From the NCBI GenBank assembly GCA_958296295.1, contig OY282460.1:558001-622000 (forward strand): DNA of 64,000 nt. The letters run 5' to 3'. This stretch comes from an uncultured Pseudomonadales bacterium. Its GTDB lineage: Bacteria; Pseudomonadota; Gammaproteobacteria; Pseudomonadales; Azotimanducaceae. The notes under the pieces are model-generated. The model did not search any database and was not told the origin of the DNA. It was given only the letters and a program-made list of their open reading frames with translations. Within the stretch, counting starts at the first letter, position 1, and each line of letters opens with the position of its first letter. Positions 9,281 to 20,761 of this stretch are shown here, piece by piece. The translations under genes and the position numbers were made by a program.

Positions 9281-10066
9281 ATGGCCCATCGAAGGATGTC
9301 GCGCCTCCCAATCCGTCTCGCGGCGGCGGCGCTGTTGCCGGCACTCGCTGTCCACGCCCAGCCCGAAGCCGCCACGGTTGGCGATGTGCTGGAGACGCAA
9401 ACCCGCACCACCAAAGCGGAGCAGGATGCCCAGGCCCAGGTGGACGCGCTGGCGGACGAAGCGCAAACGCTGCTTGGCGAGTACCGCCTGAAGTTGCAGA
9501 CGCTAGACCAAACCCGTCGCTACAACGCCAACTTGGAGCGCACTGTGGCGGATCAGGAGCGGGAGAAAGCGTCGCTGGTGCGCCAGATCGACGATTTCGG
9601 CCAGCTGGAACGCGGCATCGTGCCGCTCTTGCTGGACATGGTGGACGCGCTGGACGAATTCGTGGGGCTGGACGTGCCGTTCCAACTTGCGGAGCGCCAA
9701 GATCGCGTGGCGCGGCTGCGGGCGCTCATGGACCGGGCGGACGTCAGCGTCGCCGAGAAGTACCGCCGGGTGATGGACGCTTACCAAGTGGAGGCGGAGT
9801 TCGGCCGCAACATCGAAGCCTACACGGCGGAACTGGACACCGGCGACGGGCCGCGGCAGGTGGAGTTCCTCCGCATTGGCCGCGCCGTGTTGGCGTGGCA
9901 GGCGCCGGATCGTCAAATGTCCGGGTACTGGGACACCGCGGCCAAGGCGTGGCAGCCGTTGCCGAGCCGCTACCGCGCGGCCGTGCGCCAAGGGCTGCGC
10001 ATCGCCCGCAAGCAGGCGGCGCCGGAGATACTCACCTTGCCCGTTGCGGCGCCGTCCGCGCCATGA
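9281..10066 (+). CDS. DUF3450 family periplasmic protein of the Ton cluster
   Basis: 261 aa from ATG 9281. The N-terminus is a signal peptide (basic MAHRRMSRLPIRL, hydrophobic core, cleavage near VHAQP). The mature part is a long coiled coil (residues about 35-115), matching DUF3450. In Vibrio and related bacteria this gene begins the operon of the second-type Ton system with TtpC. It is thought to help the periplasmic part of the energy-transducing complex. An upstream in-frame start at 9074 would place an unlikely 69 residues before the signal peptide. The stop codon overlaps the next start (ATGA). Confidence 0.85.
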   Translation: MAHRRMSRLPIRLAAAALLPALAVHAQPEAATVGDVLETQTRTTKAEQDAQAQVDALADEAQTLLGEYRLKLQTLDQTRRYNANLERTVADQEREKASLVRQIDDFGQLERGIVPLLLDMVDALDEFVGLDVPFQLAERQDRVARLRALMDRADVSVAEKYRRVMDAYQVEAEFGRNIEAYTAELDTGDGPRQVEFLRIGRAVLAWQAPDRQMSGYWDTAAKAWQPLPSRYRAAVRQGLRIARKQAAPEILTLPVAAPSAP

Positions 10067-11466
10067 AACGCGCGGCGCTTCTGCTGGCGATTGGCTGCCT
10101 GCCGGCCACGCTGTGGGCGCAAACGCCCGAGGACGAAGCCCCGGGTGCCGATGCGCAAACGCAGGCGGCGGAAAAGCCCACCACGGTGCTGGAGCTCTTG
10201 GAAACGGTGCGGCAAGAAGCCCAGCGGGCCGATCGACGCAACGCCGCCCGCCTCACGCGCTTCGAGGCCGCTCGCGACGAGCGGCAACGCCTGCTGCGCG
10301 AGCTGGACCAAGAGCTCCAGAGCGCGGAACGCCGGGGCGAAGCCTTAGGAGCGCGTTTCGAGGAAAACGAAAGCAATTTGCGCGAGCTGGAGGAACGGCT
10401 GGCGGTGCGCGTCGGCAATTTCGGCGAGCTCTTCGGCGTCGTGCGGCAGGTTGCCGGTGACGCGAAGGGGATGTTCGACACGTCGCTGATTTCCGCGCAG
10501 CGCACCGGCCGCAGCGAACGCGCCGGGCGCATCGCCCAAGCCCGCGAGCTGCCGGGGCTGGCGGATCTCACAGAGCTGCAGATCCTGCTGCTCGAGGAAA
10601 TGGTCGCTTCCTCGCAGGTTTCCAGATTCAGCACTCGCGTCACGGACGCCTCCGGCGCTCTCGTGGATGGCGATGTCGTGCGGGTAGGCACGTTCAACGT
10701 CGTGAGCGGCGGGGATTACCTCGCTTTCGAAGAAGCTACCGGCGCGATGCAAACGCTGCCGCGCCAGCCGCCGGGCCGCTTCCGCGCGTTGGCGGCGCAT
10801 CTGCAAGAAGCCACGTCCGGCCCGGTGCCCATGGCGCTGGATCCCACCCGCGGCCAACTGCTCGGGTTGCTCATCCAGACGCCGGGATTTGTGGAGCGCA
10901 TCCAACAAGGCGGCTATGTCGGCTATGTGATCATCGGCATGGGCGTCGTCGGCCTCGCCATCGCGTTGTGGCGGCTGGTCGCGTTGCTAGCGGTGCGCCG
11001 TCGCGTTCGCTCTCAGCTGGGGCACGAAGAGGCCAGCGCCGACAATCCGCTTGGTCGCGTTTTCGCCGCCTTCGACACGCACCGGGAACTGCCGTTGGAG
11101 GCCTTGAGCCTGCGGCTGGACGAAGCGGTGATGCGCGAAACGCCCGCGCTGGAGCGCTGGCAGGGCATCGTCAAGGTGTTCGCCGCGCTTGCGCCGCTGC
11201 TCGGATTGCTCGGCACCGTTGTCGGCATGATCATCACCTTCCAGCAGCTCACGCTGTTCGGCACAGGGGATCCGAAACTCATGGCCGGCGGCATTTCCCA
11301 AGCGCTGATGACCACCGTGCTCGGGCTTGCGGTGGCCATTCCCTTGGTGCTGCTGCACAGCGTGGTGGCGAGCGTCAGCCGCACGTTGGTGGAGATACTG
11401 GAGGAACAGAGCGTGGGGTTGGTCGCCCGTCGGGCAACCGAAGGCGCGGCGCCGAGTGCGCCATGA
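10063..11466 (+). CDS. ttpC: TtpC-like long ExbB: MotA/TolQ/ExbB proton channel with periplasmic coiled coil
   Basis: 467 aa. Signal peptide (MKRAALLLAIGCLPATLWAQ), a coiled coil (residues about 45-130), a periplasmic segment to about 290, then a membrane segment around YVGYVIIGMGVVGLAIALW and the ExbB/TolQ core with two more helices (FAALAPLLGLLGTVVGMIITF and GISQALMTTVLGLAVAIPL). This build, an ExbB with a large periplasmic front, is TtpC, an added member of the TonB2 systems of Vibrio that is needed for uptake of some iron-siderophore complexes. It overlaps its neighbours at both ends by ATGA. Confidence 0.85.
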   Translation: MKRAALLLAIGCLPATLWAQTPEDEAPGADAQTQAAEKPTTVLELLETVRQEAQRADRRNAARLTRFEAARDERQRLLRELDQELQSAERRGEALGARFEENESNLRELEERLAVRVGNFGELFGVVRQVAGDAKGMFDTSLISAQRTGRSERAGRIAQARELPGLADLTELQILLLEEMVASSQVSRFSTRVTDASGALVDGDVVRVGTFNVVSGGDYLAFEEATGAMQTLPRQPPGRFRALAAHLQEATSGPVPMALDPTRGQLLGLLIQTPGFVERIQQGGYVGYVIIGMGVVGLAIALWRLVALLAVRRRVRSQLGHEEASADNPLGRVFAAFDTHRELPLEALSLRLDEAVMRETPALERWQGIVKVFAALAPLLGLLGTVVGMIITFQQLTLFGTGDPKLMAGGISQALMTTVLGLAVAIPLVLLHSVVASVSRTLVEILEEQSVGLVARRATEGAAPSAP

Positions 11467-12035
11467 ACCCGCTGGTAGACGCTTGGGCCACGATTCGGGC
11501 CTTCTTGGAGCTCGGCGGCCCGGTGCTTTACGCCATCGGCGCTGTGGCGGCGATGATGTGGGCGCTGATCCTGGAGCGCCTGTGGCACCTGTTGCGCGTG
11601 CTGCCGCAGGACGTGGGCGCGGCGCGAGACGAGTGGCGGGCCGAAGCCGCCGCCCCGGCCGGTGCCGCTGGCGAGCCGCGAACCTGGTTCGCCCTCAACG
11701 TGCGGGCCGCCATCCTCTCGCGGGTTGGACAAAGCGCCCGCCGCAATCTCTCGCTTATCGAAACGTTGATGCAGGTGCTGCCGTTGCTCGGCCTTCTCGG
11801 CACGGTGTGGGGCATGGTGCGGGTGTTCGACGTGATGACCGTGTTCGGCACCGGCAACGCCCGGGTGATGGCGAGCGGCGTCTCCCAAGCCACGGTGCCC
11901 ACCATGGCCGGGTTGGTGGCCGCGCTTTCCGGCCTGTGCTTCGCGTATTGGCTGCGTCAGCGCGCCAACCGCGTGCTCGGCGAGTTGGAGGGCGAGTTGG
12001 CGTTGCCGGACGACGCGGAATCGCGCGGCCCGTGA
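11463..12035 (+). CDS. exbB: ExbB-type proton channel subunit
   Basis: 190 aa, short for ExbB but complete: a first membrane helix (GGPVLYAIGAVAAMMWALILERL), a cytoplasmic loop, then the paired helices VLPLLGLLGTVWGMVRVF and ATVPTMAGLVAALSGLCFAYW. It forms the inner-membrane proton channel with ExbD and transfers energy to TonB. It starts by ATGA overlap with the long ExbB and is followed after 19 bp by exbD, in one operon. Confidence 0.9.
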   Translation: MNPLVDAWATIRAFLELGGPVLYAIGAVAAMMWALILERLWHLLRVLPQDVGAARDEWRAEAAAPAGAAGEPRTWFALNVRAAILSRVGQSARRNLSLIETLMQVLPLLGLLGTVWGMVRVFDVMTVFGTGNARVMASGVSQATVPTMAGLVAALSGLCFAYWLRQRANRVLGELEGELALPDDAESRGP

Positions 12036-12054
12036 TGGCTGGCCGGAAGCCGTC

Positions 12055-12465
12055 GTGATCGAACACAGACGCCGGCGCCGGGGTGGCCAGGAGGCGGAGA
12101 TCAGCATCACGCCGATGCTGGACATCGTGTTCATTCTGCTGATCTTCTTCATCGTCACAACCTCCTTCGCCAAGGAGTTCGGCGTGGACATGAACCGCCC
12201 CTCCAACGCGCCGGTGAAAGAGCAGAAGCGCACCGAGGTGATCGCCGTGCGCATCGTGGCGGACGGGCGGATTTTCGTGGAGGATCGAGCCGTGGACGTG
12301 GGCGCGGTGCGGGCGAACATCGAGAGCGGCCTGGCCCGCAAGCCCCAGGCATCGGTGGTGGTGGTGGCGGATCGCGCCGCGGACGCCGGCTTGATGGTGC
12401 AGGTGGTGGACCAAGCCCGGGTGGCGGGTGCCGCCAACGTTTCGCTGGCGGCGCCGGCGGGCTGA
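12055..12465 (+). CDS. exbD: ExbD biopolymer transport protein (first copy)
   Basis: 136 aa from GTG 12055. Cytoplasmic basic N-terminus, then the membrane helix ITPMLDIVFILLIFFIVTTSF with the essential proton-carrying Asp in PMLDIVF, then a periplasmic domain. Works with ExbB. A close second copy follows 64 bp later, so the complex may contain two kinds of ExbD. Confidence 0.92.
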   Translation: MIEHRRRRRGGQEAEISITPMLDIVFILLIFFIVTTSFAKEFGVDMNRPSNAPVKEQKRTEVIAVRIVADGRIFVEDRAVDVGAVRANIESGLARKPQASVVVVADRAADAGLMVQVVDQARVAGAANVSLAAPAG

Positions 12466-12529
12466 TCCCGCCGAACCGCATCCGGTAGTATGCTCTGGGA
12501 AGACTCACGCAGCGACCGCCGACCAAACC

Positions 12530-12937
12530 ATGGCCATCACCCGTCGCAGAGCCGCCGATGACGAGGGCGAGATCAGCCTCACGCCGATGTTGGACGTGGT
12601 CTTCATCCTGCTCATCTTCTTCATCGTCTCCACCTCCTTCGTGAAGGAGCCGGGCATAGACCCGCAACGGCCGGTAGCGGAAACCGCGGCTGCCAAGGCG
12701 CGGGGCAACATCCTCATCGGCATCTCGGAGGCGGACGCCGTGTGGATGGCGAAGCGTCGCGTGCCGTTGGAGGATGTGCGCCGTTTGGTGGAGGCCGCGG
12801 TGGCCGAGAATCCCGAGAGCAGCGTGGTGGTGGTGGCGGATCAGCGGGCTTCCACCGGCACCGTGATGGACGTGATGGATCGCGCCCGAGCCGCTGGCGT
12901 CACCACCGTTTCCGTGTCCGCCGAGCCGCAGGCGTAG
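12530..12937 (+). CDS. exbD: ExbD biopolymer transport protein (second copy)
   Basis: 135 aa from ATG 12530, which starts just before the conserved GEISLTPMLDVVFILLIFFI helix; an earlier in-frame start (12428) would add residues unlike the family. The Asp of the membrane helix is present (PMLDVVF). The two ExbD proteins differ mostly in the periplasmic part, which could let each contact a different partner. The intergenic gap before it (12466-12529) is the widest in the operon and includes TAGTATGCT, a possible weak promoter. Confidence 0.92.
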   Translation: MAITRRRAADDEGEISLTPMLDVVFILLIFFIVSTSFVKEPGIDPQRPVAETAAAKARGNILIGISEADAVWMAKRRVPLEDVRRLVEAAVAENPESSVVVVADQRASTGTVMDVMDRARAAGVTTVSVSAEPQA

Positions 12938-12941
12938 CACC

Positions 12942-13580
12942 GTGCGGCGGCCACTTTTCGGCGTTTTGGGCTTCTCCGCCGGCGGCTTCGCCGTGGCCTT
13001 GGGGCTGTTCCTCGTGATGCACGAGCTCATCCGCGGCCGCAGCGGTGCGCAGGCCACCGGGCCTAGCGGCCAGATCGTGGACATGGTGCGCGTGCGCGAA
13101 GACGAAGTGTTGCGCACCAAGCAGCGCGTGCGGCCGAAAAAACCGCCGCCGCCGAAAGCGCCGCCGCCACCGCCGCGGCTGCGGTTGGCGCAGAACACCA
13201 AGCCGGAGCCCCAAGTGGCGCGGATAGAGATGCCGAAGATCGCCATTTCCGCGGCGCACGGTGGCGGCCCCTTCCTTGGCAAGTGGTCGCCGGGCGACGC
13301 CGCGGCCGAAGGCGAGGCCGTGCCCATCGTGCGCATAGATCCGCAATGGCCGCGCCAAGCGCTGGAGGAAGGCACCGAGGGGTTCGTGCGCGTGGAGGTG
13401 CTGATCGGCGTGGACGGCGCCACCGAGGACGTGCGGGTGCTGGAATCCGAACCCGGCCAGTTGTTCGTGCGCAACGCCCTGCGAGCCGTGCGCCGCTGGA
13501 AGTTCAAACCGCGCATCGTCGACGGCGAGGCGGTGGAGCGCTGGGCGGTGACCACCATCGAATTCAAGATGGCCCGTTGA
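12942..13580 (+). CDS. tonB: TonB energy transducer
   Basis: 212 aa from GTG 12942. One N-terminal membrane anchor (residues about 8-27), then a proline- and lysine-rich spacer with RPKKPPPPKAPPPPPRLRL, then a TonB C-terminal domain (IDPQWPRQALEEGTEGFVRVEVLIG to VRRWKFKPRI). It carries energy from ExbB/ExbD across the periplasm to outer-membrane receptors. The spacer is short, as is common in TonB2-type proteins, which may be why a TtpC-like partner is present. No outer-membrane receptor gene is in the window. Confidence 0.9.
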   Translation: MRRPLFGVLGFSAGGFAVALGLFLVMHELIRGRSGAQATGPSGQIVDMVRVREDEVLRTKQRVRPKKPPPPKAPPPPPRLRLAQNTKPEPQVARIEMPKIAISAAHGGGPFLGKWSPGDAAAEGEAVPIVRIDPQWPRQALEEGTEGFVRVEVLIGVDGATEDVRVLESEPGQLFVRNALRAVRRWKFKPRIVDGEAVERWAVTTIEFKMAR

Positions 13581-13584
13581 ACCA

Positions 13585-14847
13585 ATGCGGCGATTAGCGG
13601 CAGCTACAGCGATTTTGGCGGCCACGGGCGTCCTCGGCGCCACCAGCGGCGAGTGGCCGGCGTGGCACCCGTTGCGCGAGGCCCGCAAAGTGGAGCCGCG
13701 CGAGGAACCCTCGACGACCATGAACGAGCGCGTCCACCGCCAGCTTTCGCTTGCCCACGAGCTGCTTGGCGAGGGCGAGTTGGACGAAGCGCTCTCCAGC
13801 CTTGACCGGGTGGGCACTCGCAATCTGCGTCCTTACGAACTCGCCCAGATCCACCAAACCTACGGTTTCATCTACGCGCAGCAAGGCGAGGACGACGAGG
13901 CGCTGGCGGCTTTCGAGCGTTGCGTGGAGTTGGACGCGCTGCCAACCTTCGTGCAACAGGGCATCGTGTACTCCGTGGCCAGCTACTACGCGGCGCAGGC
14001 CCGCTACGCGGACTCCAACGACGCCGCCCTGCGCTGGTTCCGCCACGAAGCTGATCCTGGCGCGGACGCCTACATGCTCGTGGGCGTCAACCATGTGCAG
14101 CAGGGTGCGATGTTGGAGGGGTTGCCGTATGTGCGCCGCGCCAACACCATCAGCACGCCGCGGGAAGCGTGGATGCGGGTGGAACTGGCCATTCTGGTGG
14201 AAACCGGCCAAACCGCCGAAGCCATCGCGCTTGCGGAGAAGATGGTGGGCCTTTGGCCCGATGTGGCGAGCCACTACGAAACGCTGGCCGGCCTGTTTTT
14301 GGAGGCCGATCAAGACGACCGCGCGTTGGCCGCGCTCTCGGTGGCCTGGCTGCGCGGCCTGCTTGAAGCCGAGCACCTGATTCTCACGCTGGCACGGCTC
14401 AACATGCATCAGGACAACCCGGCCCGCGGGGCCGCCATCTTGGCCGCGGCGATGGACGCCGGGCAGGTGGAGCCCACCTTCGAGCACTTGGAATTGCTGC
14501 TGAACGGCTGGGCCTCGGCGCGCGAGAGCGTTCCCGCGGCAGCGGTGGTGGACCGCTTGGCGGACATGGCCGAGGACGGCGAATACCACCTGCGCAAAGC
14601 GCTGCTGCTGAACGAGGACGGCGATTGGGAAGGCGTGGCCAACGCCACCGAACAGGCGTTGGAAAAAGGCGGTTTGGCGCGGCCGGGCGAGGCGTGGGTG
14701 CTGCGCGGCGTGGCGCTGGCGGAGCTGGCGCGCTTTCCCGACGCCATCGCCGCGTTCGAATCCGCCGGGCGCGAAGGCGACGAAACGGAACGCCGCAACG
14801 CCGCCGCTTGGATCACCTATGTGCAGGGGCGCGCGGCAGCGCAGTAG
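13585..14847 (+). CDS. TPR-repeat periplasmic protein closing the Ton operon
   Basis: 420 aa. Signal peptide (MRRLAAATAILAATGVLGA), then tandem helical TPR repeats through the whole protein (for example LAQIHQTYGFIYAQQGEDDEALAAFERCVEL and later AWVLRGVALAELARFPDAIAAFESA in part). A TPR protein regularly ends the TonB2/TtpC operons of gammaproteobacteria (called TtpD in some). It starts 4 bp after tonB. It is likely to organise the complex in the periplasm; this is inference from context. Confidence 0.85.
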   Translation: MRRLAAATAILAATGVLGATSGEWPAWHPLREARKVEPREEPSTTMNERVHRQLSLAHELLGEGELDEALSSLDRVGTRNLRPYELAQIHQTYGFIYAQQGEDDEALAAFERCVELDALPTFVQQGIVYSVASYYAAQARYADSNDAALRWFRHEADPGADAYMLVGVNHVQQGAMLEGLPYVRRANTISTPREAWMRVELAILVETGQTAEAIALAEKMVGLWPDVASHYETLAGLFLEADQDDRALAALSVAWLRGLLEAEHLILTLARLNMHQDNPARGAAILAAAMDAGQVEPTFEHLELLLNGWASARESVPAAAVVDRLADMAEDGEYHLRKALLLNEDGDWEGVANATEQALEKGGLARPGEAWVLRGVALAELARFPDAIAAFESAGREGDETERRNAAAWITYVQGRAAAQ

Positions 14848-14901
14848 AAAGAAGCGCAGTCTGGTGGCGCATCCTGATCGTCGCGACGAAGCGGCCCGGC
14901 G

Positions 14902-15882
14902 TCAGCGCACGGCAACCGTTTCGCCGCTGCCGGCGGCGCGGTAGGCGGCCTCGGTTAGGCGCGCAACCTGCAAGGCGAAGTCCGGCGTTTCGTAGCCGCC
15001 GAGGCCGCGGCGCATCCAGCCGAAGAACGCCGCGTCCGGTGTGCTTGCCCGAATGCGCTTGGGCGGTTCCGCTGGCGCGTCGTCGCGCAGCATGGCCCGC
15101 AAGCCCCAGCCGTGCAGCCGCAGCACCAGCGAACCCTCGCTGCCGGCGATGGCCAGCCGCTCGTCGTGGCGCGCGGCGTTGCCCAAGGTGGCGAGCGTCA
15201 ACAACGCGCCGCCCGCGCACCGCGCTATAGCGGCGCTGTTGACATCCACCTCGCGGCCGACGTTGTCGAACGTGGCCGTCACCGTGCGCGGGCGCAGGCC
15301 CGTGAGCCAGAGCGCCGCCGCCACCAGATGGCTGCCCGTATCCATGAACATGCCGCCGCCGGAAGCCGCCGGATCCTGGCGCCAGCCGCCCATGCCGAGC
15401 CAATTCTGCGTCACATAGCCCGTCACCCCGCGGATGGTGCCGAGCGCCCCGCTCTGGATCAGTTCGCGGGCGTAGACGAAGTGCGCCATCCAGTGCCGTT
15501 GGTAGGCCACCACCAACGCCCGCTCTTGTTTGGCGGCGAGCGCAAGCAGGTTTCGCGCGTGGGCTGCGCGGATGACGAGCGGCTTTTCGACAAGCACATG
15601 CAGGCCCCTTTCGAGGCATGCTCGAGCCTGCGGGAAGTGGTCTCGATGCGGGGTGCTGATGATCGCGCCGTCGGCGGGCACCGCCTCGAGCATGGCGCGC
15701 CAATCGTCGAAATAAGGCAGCTTGGCCCCTGCCTTCCGCATCAAAGACGCGGCTTGGGCCTCGTTCGGATCCGCGACAGCGGCGATGCGCACAGCCCCGT
15801 CCGCCTGGATGCGCGGCAAGTGCGCGCCACGCATGTTGCCGCCACAGCCCATCAGCACGGCCGTCAGTCGTTTCTTCGCCAC
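14902..15882 (-). CDS. Gfo/Idh/MocA family NAD(P)-dependent oxidoreductase
   Basis: 326 aa from GTG 15882, which has GGGAG ten bases upstream. Rossmann fold at the N-terminus (VLMGCGGNMRGAHLPRI, then AAVADPNE) and the family signature EKPLVIRAAHARNL with the conserved EKP. The C-terminal sheet domain is complete. Members act on sugars or other polyols; the substrate here cannot be told. It faces the TPR gene tail to tail and is divergent from the M16 peptidase gene. Confidence 0.88.
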   Translation of the reverse strand: MAKKRLTAVLMGCGGNMRGAHLPRIQADGAVRIAAVADPNEAQAASLMRKAGAKLPYFDDWRAMLEAVPADGAIISTPHRDHFPQARACLERGLHVLVEKPLVIRAAHARNLLALAAKQERALVVAYQRHWMAHFVYARELIQSGALGTIRGVTGYVTQNWLGMGGWRQDPAASGGGMFMDTGSHLVAAALWLTGLRPRTVTATFDNVGREVDVNSAAIARCAGGALLTLATLGNAARHDERLAIAGSEGSLVLRLHGWGLRAMLRDDAPAEPPKRIRASTPDAAFFGWMRRGLGGYETPDFALQVARLTEAAYRAAGSGETVAVR

Positions 15883-15960
15883 GATCGTTTCACTCCCTCT
15901 TCCACGGTGGCGGTAGAATGACGCCAATTGGACTTGCCCGCAAGCACAGGAAACAGCTGC

Positions 15961-18852
<2,892 letters not shown>

Positions 18853-18875
18853 GCGGCTGGGCACCGGGACGTTCG

Positions 18876-19697
18876 GTGAATCTCGTGGCGGTGGACGTGC
18901 GCACTGACGTTGTGGTGGCCCGCGGCGGCCAGCGCGATCTGTGCGCCGACGTCTATCGTCCCGAACAGGCCAACGGGGCCGGGGTGCTGATGATCCACGG
19001 CGGCGGTTGGCGCATGGGCTCCAAACAGATGATGCCGCCCCAGGCGAAAGCGCTGGCAAGCCGCGGCTTCACCTGCGTCGCCGTGGAGTACCGGCTGACC
19101 CCGGAGGCGCCGTGGCCGGCGCAGATCCACGATGTGAAGGCCGCCATGCGGTGGTTCCGGGCCAATGCCGCTTCGCTCGGCGTGAACGCCGACCGCATCG
19201 CCGTGCTCGGCAACTCCGCCGGCGGGCACTTGGCGCTGCTCTTGGCCGGCACCGTGGGCCACGCCGAATTCGAAGGCGATGGCGGCAACGCCGGTGTGGA
19301 CACGAGCGTTGCCGCGGTGATTGCCGTGTACCCGCCGGTGGCCTTCCACGTGGGGCCGCGTACCAGCGGCGCGAACGCCGCCACGGCCTTGCTGGGCGAA
19401 GGCGCGGATGAAGAGCGCGCCCGCGCCGCGAGCCCCATCGAATACGCGAGCGGGGACTTTCCGCCCACCTTCTTCCTGCACGGCAACGGCGACAAAGTGG
19501 TGCCGGTTTCCGCAAGCGTGAACATGTACAACGCCTTGAGCCGCGCCGGTGCCCGCGCCGAGATGCACCTGTACGCCGAACAGCCCCATGCGTGGGCGCG
19601 TTGGCCGGCTTGGGTGGCGCCAACCATGGCCGAGGCCGCGCTGTTCTTGGAACGCTACATGATCGACCCGGCCCGCTACGGGCCGCCAGCCGCCTGA
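18876..19697 (+). CDS. Alpha/beta hydrolase (BD-FAE/carboxylesterase-like)
   Basis: 273 aa from GTG 18876. Oxyanion-hole motif HGGGW (residues 41-45), nucleophile Ser114 in GNSAGGH, and the likely acid and base late in the protein (HGNGDKVVPVSAS and EQPHAWARW). This is the pattern of the hormone-sensitive-lipase and arylformamidase-like esterases. The substrate is unknown. Likely co-transcribed with the M16 gene. Confidence 0.88.
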   Translation: MNLVAVDVRTDVVVARGGQRDLCADVYRPEQANGAGVLMIHGGGWRMGSKQMMPPQAKALASRGFTCVAVEYRLTPEAPWPAQIHDVKAAMRWFRANAASLGVNADRIAVLGNSAGGHLALLLAGTVGHAEFEGDGGNAGVDTSVAAVIAVYPPVAFHVGPRTSGANAATALLGEGADEERARAASPIEYASGDFPPTFFLHGNGDKVVPVSASVNMYNALSRAGARAEMHLYAEQPHAWARWPAWVAPTMAEAALFLERYMIDPARYGPPAA

Positions 19698-19746
19698 CCG
19701 CGCGAAACCCGCCGGCCACCGGCCCGCGGGCGACTCGAACGGCAAG

Positions 19747-20511
19747 CTAACCAACCCGCGTCGGCGGCGTTTCGCTGAGCAAGCCGGCATGGGCGTTCAG
19801 CCCTTGCCGACGGGCCTGCCAATTCGGCAAGGAGGCGTCCATCAAGCGATGGAAGCCGGGGCCGTGATTCAGATGCTGCAAGTGGCACAGTTCGTGAACA
19901 ACGACGTATTCGATCAGCGCATCCGGCAGTTTCACCAAATGCGTGTTGAGCGAGATGCGCCCGCGCGGCGAGCAACTGCCCCAGCGACTGCTCATGAAGT
20001 GGTGGCGCCACCGCGGCGCATCGCCCACCCAAGGCAACCGCGTCGATGCGTTGGCCAGCGTGTGGCCAAGCACACCGTCCGCCTGCCTCGCGTACCAGCG
20101 CCAGACTTCGCCCTTCGCGTCCCCGGCCGGTGCCGTCAAATGGGCGTGGCCCAGCCACACTTGGGCATCTGAAGACAAACGCAACTCCAAGGCCCGGCCG
20201 CGGTAGAGCAGAAGCGCTCCGCTCTCGTATTCCGCCGGATACCCTGGCCCGCCGTTCTCCTCCAGCGCCCGACGACGATTGCGAATCCAGCGCCCGTGCC
20301 GCTCCAGAACGCCCCGCACTTCGTCCATCGTGGTGGCCGGCGGCGCATCGACGACGAGGCCGCCGCTAGAGTTGAAGGCGATGCCCACGCGGCTGCGGCG
20401 GCGCGGGCTCCACCGAACTTCAACCTCGACTTCGGCGCCGTCCGGCGAGCCGGGCCAACGAAACCGGCGTGGTCTCGCAAGTTCTTGGTGGGTCTTATTC
20501 GGCGTGCGCAT
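19747..20511 (-). CDS. YgjP-like (DUF45/M48-type) metallopeptidase
   Basis: 254 aa. The C-terminal half has the zinc motif HELCH in YVVVHELCHLQHLNHGPGFH and the conserved SSRWGSCSPRGRISLN just before it, which define the YgjP/WLM (DUF45) family. The physiological role of the family is poorly known. The long structured stretch upstream (20512-20760) may be its 5' leader. Confidence 0.88.
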   Translation of the reverse strand: MRTPNKTHQELARPRRFRWPGSPDGAEVEVEVRWSPRRRSRVGIAFNSSGGLVVDAPPATTMDEVRGVLERHGRWIRNRRRALEENGGPGYPAEYESGALLLYRGRALELRLSSDAQVWLGHAHLTAPAGDAKGEVWRWYARQADGVLGHTLANASTRLPWVGDAPRWRHHFMSSRWGSCSPRGRISLNTHLVKLPDALIEYVVVHELCHLQHLNHGPGFHRLMDASLPNWQARRQGLNAHAGLLSETPPTRVG

Positions 20512-20596
20512 CTTCCTTGATAGCGTCTTGCTGCGCGGCGTGACTGCGGCTGGTTAGCTACCGTTGCGCGTAGCCAAGCCTTGCTTCGCCCGGTGG

Positions 20597-20680
20597 CTCC
20601 CCCACAGTGCCCGCTTGCCGCAGATGTGAAACCGGGGCGGCAAACGATGATGCTTGCCGCCCCGGCGATTTGTGGGGGAG
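20597..20680. repeat. Nested inverted repeat (large hairpin)
   Basis: A perfect 12-bp stem CCGGGGCGGCAA (20632-20643) pairs with TTGCCGCCCCGG (20654-20665) around a 10-nt loop. It is enclosed by an outer 10-bp stem, CTCCCCCACA (20597-20606) with TGTGGGGGAG (20671-20680). No T run follows on either side, so a classic terminator is unlikely. On the minus strand it would lie in the leader of the YgjP-like gene, after the tiny frame at 20715-20747. Confidence 0.6.
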
Positions 20681-20714
20681 TTACCCCCCGACTCGCTCTA
20701 GGTGATGAACCGAG

Positions 20715-20747
20715 TCAGAAGGGGTTCCCCCCACCAAACGATTGCAC
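20715..20747 (-). CDS. Possible 10-codon leader peptide
   Basis: GTG at 20747-20745 begins a frame for MQSFGGGNPF and a TGA stop. It is listed only because a 12-base Shine-Dalgarno sequence sits at ideal distance (seven bases between GGAGG and GTG). Downstream on the same strand a segment ATCACCT (near 20701) could pair with AGGTGAT of the Shine-Dalgarno, so its translation may be switchable. No family recognised. The 10-residue length makes the coding claim weak on its own. Confidence 0.3.
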   Translation of the reverse strand: MQSFGGGNPF

Positions 20748-20749
20748 TT

Positions 20750-20761
20750 GATCACCTCCTT
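20750..20761 (-). promoter_or_regulatory. Full-length Shine-Dalgarno sequence
   Basis: Read on the minus strand it is AAGGAGGTGATC, complementary over 12 bases to the usual 3' end of 16S rRNA. Chance occurrence over this length is small. It decides the GTG start at 20747. A second frame beginning inside it (GTG ATC AAG) would give a 24-residue peptide ending at 20681. Confidence 0.55.
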
